Assembly: GCA_947247005.1 (NCBI GenBank)
Contig: OX365950.1
Span: 50,506,761 to 50,570,760 of the forward strand
DNA length: 64,000 nt
Direction of reading: 5' to 3'
Origin: Spisula solida
Taxonomy: Eukaryota > Mollusca > Bivalvia > Venerida > Mactridae
Positions 24,128 to 35,044 of this stretch are shown piece by piece. The position numbers were made by a program, and so were the translations under genes. The notes beneath the pieces are model-generated. The model worked only from the letters and a program-made list of their open reading frames with translations. It was not told the origin of the DNA and made no database searches. Within the stretch, counting starts at the first letter, position 1. The number at the start of each line of letters is the position of its first letter.

Positions 24128-24525
24128 GGTCGGCGAAACGAGGCTATAATACAACTAAGATGGTATTATAAAGCTCCTTTCGCCGTTATTTCACAGTCAA
24201 TGGTCGGCGAAACGAGGCTATAATACAACTAAGATGGTATTATAAAGCTCCTTTCGCCGATATTTCATAGTCCATGGTCGGCGAAACGAGGTATTTATAC
24301 AACTTAGATGGTATGATAAAGCTCCTTTCGCCGTAATTGCACAGTCAATGGTTGGCGAAACGATGCTATAATACAACTAAGATGGTATTATAAAGCTTCT
24401 TTTGCCGATATTTCATAGTCCATGGTCGGCGAAACGAGGCTATAATACAACTAAGATGGTATTATAAAGCTCCTTTCGCCGTTATTTCATAGTCAATTGC
24501 GGCGAAACGAAGCTAGAATACGACA
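24128..24525. repeat. 74-bp tandem array of imperfect palindromes
   Basis: Unit starts at 24128, 24202, 24276, 24350, 24424 and a partial at 24498, exactly 74 bp apart. Each unit is a 55-bp imperfect palindrome (from CGGCGAAACGAGGCTATAAT to AAGCTCCTTTCGCCG) plus a 19-bp spacer. It lies 276-673 bp upstream of the GLYR1 start codon. Confidence 0.95.
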
Positions 24526-24655
24526 AAGTTTGTTTGTTTATTAAATGCGTTTTCCCATATATGCAATCAATATACGGTGATATATGGCAAATATACTTAA
24601 GTATCTGTAAATTGTATTTTAAAACACTTATTATTATCAAATATTAAATTTTAAT

Positions 24656-24704
24656 CCTCCTTTCGCCTCCTTTCGCCTCCTTTCGCCAAAAATCCTCCTT
24701 TCGT
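24656..24704. promoter_or_regulatory. 10-bp CCTCCTTTCG repeats in presumed GLYR1 promoter
   Basis: Three adjacent CCTCCTTTCG units plus a fourth after a short spacer, about 100-145 bp upstream of the GLYR1 ATG. The same CTCCTTTCGCC string forms the right arm of every 74-bp palindrome. Promoter identity is inferred from position only; no TATA box is evident. Confidence 0.45.
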
Positions 24705-24800
24705 ATTTTAGTCATACCGCTTATGTACGGTATGGTAACGGTTTTTATTTCAAAACCACACGCCGGTGTCTTGACCCACAATCCCTTGGAACTAACAAAG

Positions 24801-24835
24801 ATGGCGTCAAAATTGAAAGTCGGAGATTTGGTTTG
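24801..24835 (+). CDS. GLYR1: GLYR1 exon 1 (PWWP start)
   Basis: Encodes MASKLKVGDLV and two bases of Trp. The start is the only ATG that gives the conserved short N-terminus directly before the PWWP strand 'vGDLVWAK'. Its context AAAGATGGCG overlaps a YY1-like AAGATGGCG motif often found at initiation sites of ubiquitously expressed genes. The donor is GTAAGT; intron 1 is only 93 nt. Confidence 0.92.
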
Positions 24836-24928
24836 GTAAGTTTTGCGATATTTATGAACGATTTGCAATAAAATAAGTTAACTTTAACGTTGGCGAAGAA
24901 AAATAATTCGATTCTTTTCATATTGCAG

Positions 24929-24965
24929 GGCGAAGATGAAAAGTTTCCCGACTTGGCCCGGAAAG
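24929..24965 (+). CDS. GLYR1: GLYR1 exon 2 (PWWP motif)
   Basis: Completes the Trp codon and encodes AKMKSFPTWPGK. FPTWPG is the family version of the Pro-Trp-Trp-Pro signature (x-P-x-W-P-G). 37 nt, after TATTGCAG, ending in phase 0 before GTACGA. Confidence 0.93.
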
Positions 24966-25264
24966 GTACGAAGATTGCTTCAAGTTTGAATGGGACGAAC
25001 AAGGGGAATAACTCTGTCATTACCATAATGTTGGATGAATATCTTTGTTTATTAAGCTTGTTTCATTGGTGGGGCATTTTTAAACCTCAGAATGTTGGAT
25101 ATGATTGATAATCGCATTCACGTAGTATATTAGAGACATAACTGTTTGCCTCAACATGGCTTTAATTTCATTTGGGGAGCAATGTTTATTGTTAGAAATA
25201 TTGACTGAGTCAGACTGAGCTGTTGTTCGTTCCTCAGCTGAGGTGTTTGTCATTTGGTTTTTCC

Positions 25265-26200
25265 CACAGGGTATTGACGCATATTATTTTATGCGTGTGC
25301 GACCGCCTTATATCTCATATACGAATAAAGGGAAATAACGCTATATTGTATTGGTCTTTGATTTCAACGTAATAAACACACATAAACAAAGATATGAATG
25401 GAGAAAATCCTCTTGCTATTCGATAGAAATATGATTTATCTGCAAGCAACACCAAACAAAATGATCGCCAGGTCTAAATTAAGCGATAAATTAACAAAAC
25501 TATCACAGAATCACGTCAATTTTTGCCGATGTCAGTTGGTCCGGACACCGTCAAATAAAGCATGACACTCCCTCGCCGTTTTCCCTCTAATTTCAACTTG
25601 TGTTTACTATTTCTTTCGTGAAATGTTAGTCCAATGGCATATCTATGGTTAACATAGAAAAACCTTTTTATTATTTCGCATTTTTGTCGCAGAATTTAAG
25701 AAAGTTGTATAAAAATTAACACTACAGAGCTTTACCAAAAAGCTTACTTCCAATATACGACTTACTAATTTATGCAAATTAAAGTTGTTGTCACAATTGC
25801 AAAACACAAAATACTACAAAGATGTTGGTTTATAACACGAAATATACCATTGTACTTTTGTTTCACTAAATAATTACGAGTTATTAGTGGAGAAACGCCG
25901 AGGATGGGTCGTTCTTCATGTGGCCGGACTAACTGACATCGGCAAAAATTGACGTGATTTTGTGACATTTTTGTGGATTTCCGACTTATTTTAGACCAGA
26001 GGATCATTTGGATTTGTGTTGCATGCAGATAAATCATATTTCTATCGATTAACAAGCAAGATTTCTCCATATCTTGGTAAATGTGTGTGTTCCCTGTTGT
26101 AATCAAAGACTACTATCAAGGTAGCGTTATTTCCCTTTATTCGTATATGAGATATAAGGTGGTCGCACACGCATAAAAAAATATGCGTCAATACCCTGTG
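25265..26200. mobile_element. foldback element with about 290-bp inverted repeats
   Basis: The first and last roughly 290 bp are imperfect reverse complements (start CACAGGGTATTGACGCAT, end ATGCGTCAATACCCTGTG). An exact 8-bp direct repeat GTTTTTCC lies outside at 25257-25264 and 26201-26208. The arms have small indels. No transposase frame; open frames in the arms are by-products. Confidence 0.9.
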
Positions 26201-26899
26201 GTTTTTCCAGTCAGATTGGTAAATAACCTTCAACTTCAAGGGAAAAGACTGTTGTATTATCACAGTATGATACAAGGAATCCTGGTGAATCTAAATTCCT
26301 ACGTCGAAGAAGATACCAGTTCTGGCTTTTATTCAATGGGATGGTGTAATTGTACTCTAGCTCTTTCCGATTGGGCTAATTTGTTCTTAAACATGCCCAG
26401 TGTCTACAGGATTAACAATTCTCTCAGCATGCATGCTTTAAATTTGAGGTGGCCAAAACAGTTGTAATATATATATATATATTTATTTTATTTAAATCGG
26501 AAGCGATTAAATGTTGCAGTTGTGAGTCAATTGTTCAAGTCTGTTGAGATGGGCATTTTTGCCTACAGTTGCTTGTTAATGGCTAGTCTTCGACGATGAT
26601 CATTCCATTTTTTGGTCAAAGCCGTTTGTTCTTTGAACCTAACAGCTATACGACTCAGTTTGAGTCATGTTCGTTTAAAGACAAAACACACATTTTGAAC
26701 AAAAAATTGACACCCTATCAATTGGACCATATTTTATCAGTATACCCCAAAAAACAAATTGTTTTGCAAGTAATGCCATCAATTCCGTCAATTGTTTCAA
26801 ACCTCAGTTTCACCATTTTCGCCATTTATTTGAAAGGGATAATGACAAAAGGGTTCTGAAACGAACCACATGATCAATGTTTTCATTTTTGTTATCACT

Positions 26900-27650
26900 C
26901 TTCCTCCGTCGTCAATCCGTCCGTCCGTCAACAATTGGCTTGTGTAGACACTAGAGGTCACAATTTTAGCCTAATCTTTATGAAACTTGGTCACAATGAT
27001 CATGTCAACAAAATCTAGGCCAAGTTCGATATTGGGTCATCTGGGGTCAAAAACTAGGTCACCAGGTCAAATCATAGAAAAACCTTGTGTAGTCACTAGA
27101 GGTCACAATTTTGACTTAATCTTTATGAAACTTGGTCACAATGATCATCTCAACAAAATCTAGGTCAAGTTCGATATTGGGTTATCCGGGGTCAAAAACT
27201 AGGTCACCAGGTCAAATCATAGAAAAACCATGTGTAGTCAATAGAGGTCACAATTTCGACCTTATGATATCTTTATGAAACTTGGTCACAATGATCATGT
27301 CAACAAAATCTAGGCCAAGTTCGATATTGGGTCATCGGGGGTCAGAAACTAGGTCACAAGGTCAAATAATAGAAAAACCTTGCATAGTCACTAGAGGCCA
27401 CAATTGTGGTCTAATCTTGAAGAAACTTAGTCAGAATGATCATCACAACAAAATCTAGGTCGATTTTGATATTGGGTCATCCGGGGTCAAAAACTAGTTC
27501 ACAAGGTCAAATCATAGAAAAACCTTGCATAGTCACCAGAGGTCACAGTTTTGGCCTTATCTTTACGAAACTTAGTCACAATGATCATCTCACCAAAATC
27601 TAGGTCAAGTTCGACAGGTGAGCGACCTAGGGCCCTTTGGGCCCTCTTGT
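26900..27650. repeat. 145-150 bp tandem-type invertebrate repeat, copy 1
   Basis: About five units, each with GGTCAAATCATAGAAAAACC, CTTTATGAAACTTGGTCACA and a 'ggtcatctggggtcaaaaactagg' block; GTCAAATCAT recurs at 27066, 27211, 27361 and 27506. It begins near a CCGTCCGTCCGTC run and ends AGGTGAGCGACCTAGGGCCC. Related copies: 35045-35690, 38308-39030 and a fragment at 45528-45620. Confidence 0.85.
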
Positions 27651-27915
27651 TCAAGATTGTTGTCTGCGAAAATTGCAATTTTTATTTGTGCAAACAAGAG
27701 TTAAATAACATGTTTGTTTCTTATGTAAAGGTTTTATTTAATTTTAAGACGTTTTCAACCATGTTTCATCAAATAATTTTCCTAATTTCCATTTCTAAAG
27801 TGTTTTTTTTAAATTAGATTTATATCATATGGATATTATTGATTTTTTTGTAATATTTGAATTGAAATATGTAATTGATATTTGAGCTTTCTTGCATGTC
27901 TTTGTTTTCCCCTAG

Positions 27916-27998
27916 ATAATCGAACCCAAGCCAGAAATAAAGAAACCCAAGAAGGACAAGTTGTTTCACTTTATTTATTTCTATGGATCAGAAAACTA
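27916..27998 (+). CDS. GLYR1: GLYR1 exon 3 (PWWP core)
   Basis: Encodes IIEPKPEIKKPKKDKLFHFI then YFYGSENY, the central PWWP strands with the aromatic FYGSEN(Y)AW segment that helps form the methyl-lysine cage. 83 nt, acceptor TTCCCCTAG, donor GTAAGT, splitting a Tyr codon. Confidence 0.93.
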
Positions 27999-28041
27999 GT
28001 AAGTGACTTGGTCAAAAATATGTATCTTCATCATGATGTAA

Positions 28042-28275
28042 CAGGGCTCTCATTTCACCATTTTTGGGGTCAAATTTCGGCCCCATTCCCCTCCTAAATG
28101 AATATACATTTTCCCCCAATTTTCTGAAAAAAATTATATATTTTTTTTTAATGTCAATAATGTGCCTTTGTAAATGCTGTTCAGCAGTTGTTGTAGCTGT
28201 TGTTATAGCTTGAAATTTGCTTTTTATACAGTAAATATGTATTACTTTTGGTCCCAAAAGTGAGTGAGAGCCCTG
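28042..28275. mobile_element. CAGGGCTCTCA-ended MITE, copy 1
   Basis: Ends CAGGGCTCTCA and TGAGAGCCCTG, flanked by a 5-bp direct repeat TGTAA (28037-28041 and 28276-28280). hAT-like ends with a 5-bp duplication. A second copy is at 39722-40037. It lies in GLYR1 intron 3. Confidence 0.85.
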
Positions 28276-28370
28276 TGTAAATTTATGTTATATCAAAATG
28301 TGCCTACCAGTCTAAGGTTTGGTTCATTTTAAATTTTATAATATTAAATTATTTTTATAATGTAGGGTTA

Positions 28371-28500
28371 ACGCATGCTTTTTCGGGCTATAACATCTGT
28401 AGAGTCCCGAGGGACGGTTGGTGCCCAAGCCCGCCAGGGCGAGGGCACCAACGCTCCCGAGGGACTCTGCATATGTTATAAAGCGAAAAAAACATGCGTA
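28371..28500. repeat. GC-rich nested hairpin
   Basis: Matching arms from outside in: ACGCATG/CATGCGT, CTTTTTCG/CGAAAAAA, TATAACAT/ATGTTATA, AGAGTCCCGAGGGAC/TCCCGAGGGACTCT, GTTGGTGCCC/GGCACCAAC, then GCCC/GGGC around the loop. It is strongly GC-rich within an AT-rich intron and is not explained by any exon. Confidence 0.9.
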
Positions 28501-29312
28501 AACGCTATTATAGCATACAAAACATCAATTAATGCGTTTGTATTTCAAAATATTGATATTTTGGCGGGAGATTTTGTGACGACGTCGCGAAAACAAACAT
28601 ATTGTCATACCAGTTATTGTTATGCACGTCGACTTCCGGTATCGGCAAATACCAAGAAAACATGAATACTGCGGGTTTGTTTTAATGTATAATTTAAATA
28701 TTATAGAAAACTAATAAGTACTTATTAGTACTTAGAAATAAAATGGGAATAACTGCTCATATGAAGCTGTACAACCTTTATAGTCGCCGGTGCGGCCCTG
28801 AAATGAGCATACGTAAAACTGGTCGTTAACAGCGCGTGAATCTTTATGTTTACGCATGGTTTTCGTCCCGTTAACGTATGGGCAAAATCACCATTTTTAT
28901 GCTATAATAGTTATTAACTTAATAAAACTTAAAACGTATTTTGTTAATTAAATAAGATTTTGATCTTTTCAAGATAAGCACATCAAAAGTATATTTAATA
29001 ATTCAAATTAATTTTATTATTTTAATTGCAGTCATACATGTTTACAGACCTTGTATGTTGTAATATTTAATCTGTTTCCTTCTCTATATATATTTTATTG
29101 GAAAAGATTATAAAACCTATTATACTATGATGATCATCTCACAATTTCTTATTTATTTGAGCTATTCACTTAGTTCAGAATTGCCCTTTGTGTATGTTTC
29201 TAGTAAGATAAGTTGTTTAATTCAGACTTTCTTTGGATTAATTATATAGTTAGTTAAAGTATTAAATAAACCATACAGAAAATTTCTCACACATATTCTA
29301 TACATATTTCAG

Positions 29313-29448
29313 TGCCTGGTTGCCTCACGACAATGTTTTCCCTTACATCGGGAACAAAGAGAAGTTTTTACTTAAATCTCGCTTGCCAAAAGGATTTAAA
29401 GAGGCTATTGAAGCAATAGAAGATGCACTCAAAGCCATGCCACAAGAG
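29313..29448 (+). CDS. GLYR1: GLYR1 exon 4 (PWWP C-terminal helix)
   Basis: Encodes the end of FYGSENYAW, then LPHDNVFPYIGNKEKFLLKS, LPKGFKEAIEAIEDALKAMP and QE. This matches the PWWP C-terminal helix region of GLYR1 (human equivalents: 'KPYHAHKEE' and 'FQQAVDAVEEF', by family knowledge). 136 nt, phase 0 at the end. Confidence 0.93.
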
Positions 29449-29472
29449 GTATAATAAAACTTGTTGTTTAAC

Positions 29473-29966
29473 CAGGGGTCCTACAAATTTGGAAAACTCC
29501 TGATTTTCTGCACTTGTTAGAATGAATTTTTCTGCTAAAAATAAGTTAATTGATGAAAAGTTCCAAGTGTTGCATTAAATAAATACTGTAATAAACAGAC
29601 AATCCAAAGCCACACAGCATCGGCGGCTGGGCCTAGCCATCCACGCAAGAGTCAGACATAGAAGGAACCATCCATATCCCCATAAATGGATATTTCAAGC
29701 AAGCCTATATACTCACCCCGCTATGAATGACACACTTTAGACTTTGAATTTTGTGCATAATTAAGCATAAAGGGAGGTAATTATGAATTATAACAACACT
29801 TTGTTATGCCTATTTAAGATTTGATATCATAATTTATATTTTAACAATACAACAGTAATTGAAACTGAGTTTTAGTGTAGGGATGTTTGCTACCTGCACT
29901 TGAAATGGACTCGATTTTTTTCACGTTTGCCATTATGTCCCACTGCCTCACTCAGTAGGACCCCTG
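29473..29966. mobile_element. family A hAT-like MITE, interrupted copy
   Basis: Starts CAGGGGTCCTACAA and ends AGTAGGACCCCTG. Longer than other copies (about 260 bp) because of extra sequence near 29600-29830. No clear target duplication recognised. Confidence 0.7.
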
Positions 29967-30199
29967 CTTACAGTTTAACATGTCTTTGTCATGTTTTTGA
30001 ATTGCAGCCCATTTATTTTGTTCTGTTATGCTAAATTCTTTTTAACAATTCTTTAACAAAAAAATTTCACTTGTGACTCTTCCAAGTGGCAGATGAAAAT
30101 CAAATTCTACTAATATTTTTAAGTTTACAGTTTGAATTTTTTTATGTCAGATGTGATTTGAACAATATTATATTGTCTTGGATTATCATTATGTTTGGA

Positions 30200-30455
30200 C
30201 AGGGATCCTGCAGTTTCGGAATAATCTGGAATCCAGATTTGCTACAATAGAAAAAATGAACTTTACTGCAGAAAGTAAAAGTTATTTGATGCAAAAAAAT
30301 AACAAGTATTGACTGCGTTTCGGTCATTTGAAATTTCATATCCTGAATTTTGACAATAGAACAATGTTTTGGTGTAGAGGTGTGTGCTAATGGCATTCGA
30401 AGCAGACTTATGGGAACTTTTCAGGATTAGGCATTATGCCTCAGTAGAACTCCTG
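30200..30455. mobile_element. family A hAT-like MITE
   Basis: Starts CAGGGATCCTGCAGTTTCGG and ends CAGTAGAACTCCTG. The body shares GGAATAATC, CCAGATTTGCT and the GGCATTATGCCTCAGTAGAA end with 46962-47229. Confidence 0.75.
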
Positions 30456-30943
30456 TGTGGAATATGAGTCTGCAATGCACCCATATAATCCCCAATATGA
30501 TGACTGATAATTATGCTGACATTGTAAAAACACAACTACGTTGAAGTAAAAAGAAATTGTGATTGTCCAAGTCCTGCATATGGAGTGTTGCCCAAGCGCT
30601 GAAAATTGCAGCACCAAAACAAACTAAACTTGAGTATTTTTGTTAAGGATTCATCATTGAAATCAAGGACCAATATGCTGATCCATAAAAGCTTTCAAAC
30701 ATATAAATTGATTACTCAGGGCTTCAGGTCAGTCACTTGTTTACATGACATTGTGTACATGTACATAAATGTTCCAATTTCTCTTATTAATGTCTTATTT
30801 TAATAGACATGAGTATATGTTACATTGTATGTAGCTTAGTGAATTATGTATTGGTTTTCACTGCCTGTTTCTCCAATTAGAATACCTAAAAAATGAAAAT
30901 ACAATGTTTTGATATTGCAATGTTTGTATACAAGTGACAGACC

Positions 30944-31166
30944 TGAATAAACGGACACAGATAATTTGACATGATCCTGACCTTTATGCAGGAATATATT
31001 ACAAGGTTCTTGCGTTGAATATATAAATTTCTGCGAGAAAAACATGTAATATCGGTTCTTTAGATTTGTGTTGATATTACACCTCGAGTGTCTTCGTGAT
31101 ACTCCCCACTTATGAAAACATACAAACGGGGTTATAAATATAGACAATATATCAGCTGTGAAATTA
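30944..31166 (-). repeat. family D dispersed repeat, minus copy
   Basis: The reverse complement shares TTATAACC, GAGTATCACGAAGACACTC, TGTAATA and AGGATCATG blocks with 39044-39254 and 48354-48595. Ends were not defined. Confidence 0.65.
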
Positions 31167-31477
31167 TGCTAATAGAAGGTCGAAAGTCGTGTCAAATTCT
31201 CTAGACTATACTAGCCTTAACATATTGGAAATGAAAACACCTTATTCAAGTTATTGCACAAGAAGTGGATATATGCTTTAAATAAGGTTATGAATAAGAT
31301 CAGGATTTTTACGGCATTGGAAAGGTTTTAAAATATCAATCTTTGTTTGAATACATGGCTGGTATTAACGTCAGCAAACTATACCAAGTTTACATGCTCC
31401 AAAGTATAAAGAAAATTAATGATATTTAAAGGGTTTGTTTTAGTATTGCACTTTTATCATGCTAGAGTTATATGTTG

Positions 31478-31745
31478 CAGGGGTGTCAATTTTCCTGATT
31501 TATCTGGTATTCCGGATTTATCATTCCTGATAAAGCAATGGCTTCGGACCAAAATAAAAATTATTTGGTGTAAATATCTAAAAAAATGGCAAAGTTATTG
31601 CAAATTTAATCTGTTATGAAGGATTTTCTTTAATACAAACTGAGTTAATTATGGAAATAATGTCATTGGAGGCCTCTTGTTTGGCAAAAATGGTCGGCTG
31701 CATAGGGATTACCTGATTTTCAATTTAGCCTTGTTGACACCCCTG
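31478..31745. mobile_element. family B hAT-like MITE, copy 1
   Basis: Starts CAGGGGTGTCAATTTTCCTG and ends TTGACACCCCTG, flanked by a 6-bp direct repeat ATGTTG. The body has GCAATGGCTTC and GACCAAAATAAAA, shared with 37375-37633, 44402-44602, 57496-57762 and 60650-60770. Confidence 0.85.
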
Positions 31746-32088
31746 ATGTTGATATTTGTAGACTGATGTAATTTATGTAAACTAAGCACTATTTTCACCC
31801 ATTGTGAATATAAAAGTGTCTTATATTTATGTTTCCTACATAGGATGGAGGTTTGTCGGACATATTGATTTTGTGCTGGGCGTCTGTCTGGATGTCACCA
31901 AGTTTATCTGTGTTATCTCCTCAACTTTAGGTTGGAGACTGCAATTTAACTTCACATGAATACTTGGTACCATGTCAAGTTGTGTATATTGTCAGGAATT
32001 TTGATTGGATGATTTTTGCCAGAGTTATGGCCCTTTTTTGGGGGACACATTTTTGCGTCATTTAATCTTCTAGTTCTAGTTATTGACT

Positions 32089-32274
32089 CAGGGGTTGCAT
32101 TTGACTCGGGAGTAGGGGTTTTGACCCTTGAAATTACCAAAAAGCCATATTTTGACCCTCAGAATTTTGGTTTGAAGGGTAATGTTCTCTTAAAATCATG
32201 GATATTTTGTCTTTAAAAACGGCAATCAAAAGTATCAAAATAACCGTAAGATTCAAAAGCAAATGGTACCCCTG
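32089..32274. mobile_element. family E hAT-like MITE, copy 1
   Basis: Starts CAGGGGTTGCATTTG and ends CAAATGGTACCCCTG; a 5-bp direct repeat TGACT lies at both sides. The reverse complement of 63320-63507 matches over the body (TTTTGACCCTTGAAATT). Confidence 0.85.
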
Positions 32275-32664
32275 TGACTTTATTTTTGTAATATGCCTAA
32301 CAAGGCTAACATTATACTGTATTGTTATGTTTGTTTCAGGTTGGTTTTGTTGAATTATGAATTAACTAACATACCCATAGTTAGTTCTAACCGAAAGTTT
32401 TGCATGTAAATTGTGCATGGTGTTGAGAGCTTTTCATAGTTAACTTTCTGAAGTTCCTTAATAGGGTTTAATTCAGATTAAACTCTGAAGATTTCATTGC
32501 AGGCAGTATAATGATTTTGTGGGATTTTACGGATGTTGGATTAATGCCTTACTAGTATATCTGGCTGTCCTACACTGGATTTCTGACCAGACCAAATTTA
32601 ACCTACAGCTTGTTTGTGCATGCCATTTGTGATTGACAAAGTTTTTTGTTGAGAAATTAATATA

Positions 32665-32990
32665 TGTACCTTGAAGGATTCTGTATCGCCTTGATATGCC
32701 TTGAGGTAGAATGTGTCCTTCAAAAGCGATGGGTCTCTGGTTCCATCCAAGCCTGTGACCTGCCAAAGTGATTATTGAATGGGATTGGTATATCTCCCTT
32801 GCTTGACACTCATAGCAAGCATAGTTCAAGTTCCAGGTAGTTGTTGGTTCTTCGTGAAAGGGTTATAGTTAGTACTGGTTAGGATAAAGCCCAGGAAAAC
32901 TGGTTCGGTGAATCGACCAGTATACATAACTGAAAAAATGTTGAAAAACAGTGTTAACCCGAATAAACAAAACAAACTAGTTAATTCTCT
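32665..32990 (+). mobile_element. tRNA-derived SINE, plus strand
   Basis: The head resembles a tRNA promoter: box A-like TGCCTTGAGGTAGAA and box B-like CTGGTTCCATCC. The tail ACTGAAAAAATGTTGAAAAA followed by TGTTAACCC matches the 3' end seen at 40718-40885. Similar tails are common in bivalve SINEs. Confidence 0.65.
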
Positions 32991-33464
32991 AAGATTTGTC
33001 TGATAATTGGCTAAAGCTATGTCTAGAACTGCTGGTTATTCAAAGTCTGTCATATCATGGTGTAAGCAACCTGCTTCCTGCCACTCAATGATTCAGTCTC
33101 TTAACATTTAAAAAAGAGAAATTATGCGAAATTTCCAGAATTTTATTTTCAATTTGTTGCATTTGTATTTCCCTAATTTAACCCAAAACTACCCCTGTTT
33201 CCAAAATACTGAGTACAAGGTGTGATGGTACATGGTCTATGTGTTACTGAGAGCTATTACATATCATATTTATTGCTATGCAGGGGTGTAGAAATGTTTT
33301 CATGTAGCCAGTTCATCTTCAAAAGTAGGCTGTTGATTTGAAATCTCACTTAAAGTAACAAAGAAGAAAATGACAAAAAGTAGCCAGCAAGCATGTTTTA
33401 ATAGCCAGTGGATTTTACTGCCTTCCGACTCATTTCTACACCCCTACTATGTCAAACATTGTAG

Positions 33465-33560
33465 GCGGGACCTCAAGCTGAAGATCTTCCGTCTATTGAT
33501 GAAGAACTCGCCGCCATATTCTCAGACACGGGCTCAATGGATGAGGAAAATTCAAAGAAG
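33465..33560 (+). CDS. GLYR1: GLYR1 exon 5 (acidic linker)
   Basis: Encodes AGPQAEDLPSIDEELAAIFS then DTGSMDEENSKK, an acidic linker after PWWP. 96 nt, phase 0 on both sides. Confidence 0.85.
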
Positions 33561-33616
33561 GTATAGTTGCCAGTTTTGCTTGCATATTGACTTTAACCGT
33601 TTTGTTTATACTTTAG
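33561..33616 (+). other. GLYR1: GLYR1 intron 5, 56 nt
   Basis: Very short intron from GTATAG to TATACTTTAG; it is not a multiple of three and contains an in-frame stop, so retention would disrupt the protein. Confidence 0.85.
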
Positions 33617-33670
33617 GCATTGGCAGACTATCAGGAAAGAATGGCTAAGCCCGATCCAGAGCCAGTCGAA
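33617..33670 (+). CDS. GLYR1: GLYR1 exon 6
   Basis: Encodes ALADYQERMAKPDPEPVE, linker. 54 nt, phase 0 on both sides, donor GTAGGT. Removable without frameshift, so it could be an alternative cassette; that is inference. Confidence 0.85.
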
Positions 33671-35044
33671 GTAGGTACTCTTTGTTGATCTGACATTGTA
33701 TATTATAGCTATTGTAATAGTTTTGTTATTTTAAAGTCAGTGGTTACCGTGGTATAATGTTTTTATGTGGTGTTTCCATTTCATTCAATTCTTTTTGTAA
33801 TGGCTTGGTTTGGTTTATATCTTATCCATGACTTTTTCTTTATAACCAAGAGTACTGGAAATGGCTTGCTTATAAAAAAATACATGGTATCGGTTGCTGC
33901 TTACTGTAATACATTTTTATGCCTCGGCATCTACTAATGCTGTAGGCATATAGTGGTTGTCCTGTCCGTCCGTTTGCAAATGTTAACCAAAACTTTCAAG
34001 TTCTTGAAACTCAAATATTTTCAAAGTCCTTTGAAGCAATGCTCTCAAACTTGGCATACTTGTTTACCATCATAAATACCTTACATTGTCAATGCCATGT
34101 AACACTATCCAACATTTCTACAGAATTATGGCCCCTGATTGATATAGCTAGTTATTATGGACAAGGCTTCCACCAGGGCATAAGCGTTTAATGAACGCAG
34201 TCTTGTTTCGTCACTTTTCTAAGTTAACATTTTTCCTGCTTATATCATGAACTCTGGGAATTGAATTTTGATGTTAAGGCCTACTTAGTACTAACAATGT
34301 TAAACTTAGTTTTTCCATGAGTATTTAAATTGTGCTTTGTAAGTCCTTTAATATTAGTAGTTTTAATACTTATCATATGTATTAGCCAGGCCGTTCCCCA
34401 GACATTTATTAAGGTGTTGGAGTAACACTGAGATTTGTGCTAAGAAGATCCATAAGAATGGATTTAAAAGAGAAGAAAACTGCATGGTTGTCCATGATTT
34501 AAAGGCTGATTTAAGCACGGTTTTGCATAACACAAGCCATTATCACTCAAATAACACTATAGAGGCCAAAAAATGTTAACATCCATAGTGATTCAAGACA
34601 CCAAACTTGGATTTAAGGCTCTTTGGTAGCCCAGTGCCTTCTGACCCTGGGGAAGTGCCTCTACCCAAAATTAAATATAGACAAAACATCAACAGTTAAA
34701 TTAAGAGGATGTGTTCAAAGTTCAAACCATATAACTCATGTACAGCGACGGTACATCACAATACTTCTCATTTGTATATATTTTGATAGCCAATGCCAAA
34801 TAGAAACATGAAGTGAACTATGATTGAAACTAGGCGGCCTGGCTAACAGAGGTTTTCAAAATTTTGACAGAACATAGGCTCCAACTTCAATGTACACTAA
34901 TTACAATATCTAGCTTTGTACTTTTGAAATGCTAAATCTGCATTATATGCGACATTTCATGAGCTGTTTTATTACCTTTCTGATCTATTCCCTCATATTA
35001 ATCATTCATATGCAACTTTTTGTTTGGCTGTCCTTTGAAATATT

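Larger units (their letters stand above)
24966..27915 (+). other. GLYR1: GLYR1 intron 2
   Basis: 2950 nt, with a foldback element (25265-26200) and a 145-150 bp tandem-type invertebrate repeat (about 26900-27650). Nothing else recognised. Confidence 0.85.
27999..29312 (+). other. GLYR1: GLYR1 intron 3
   Basis: 1314 nt. Holds the CAGGGCTCTCA MITE and the GC-rich hairpin; the remainder is AT-rich. Confidence 0.85.
29449..33464 (+). other. GLYR1: GLYR1 intron 4, repeat-rich
   Basis: 4016 nt. Contains family A elements (29473-29966, 30200-30455), a family D copy on minus (about 30944-31166), family B (31478-31745), family E (32089-32274) and a tRNA-derived SINE (about 32665-32990). No exon seen between. 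Confidence 0.8.
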
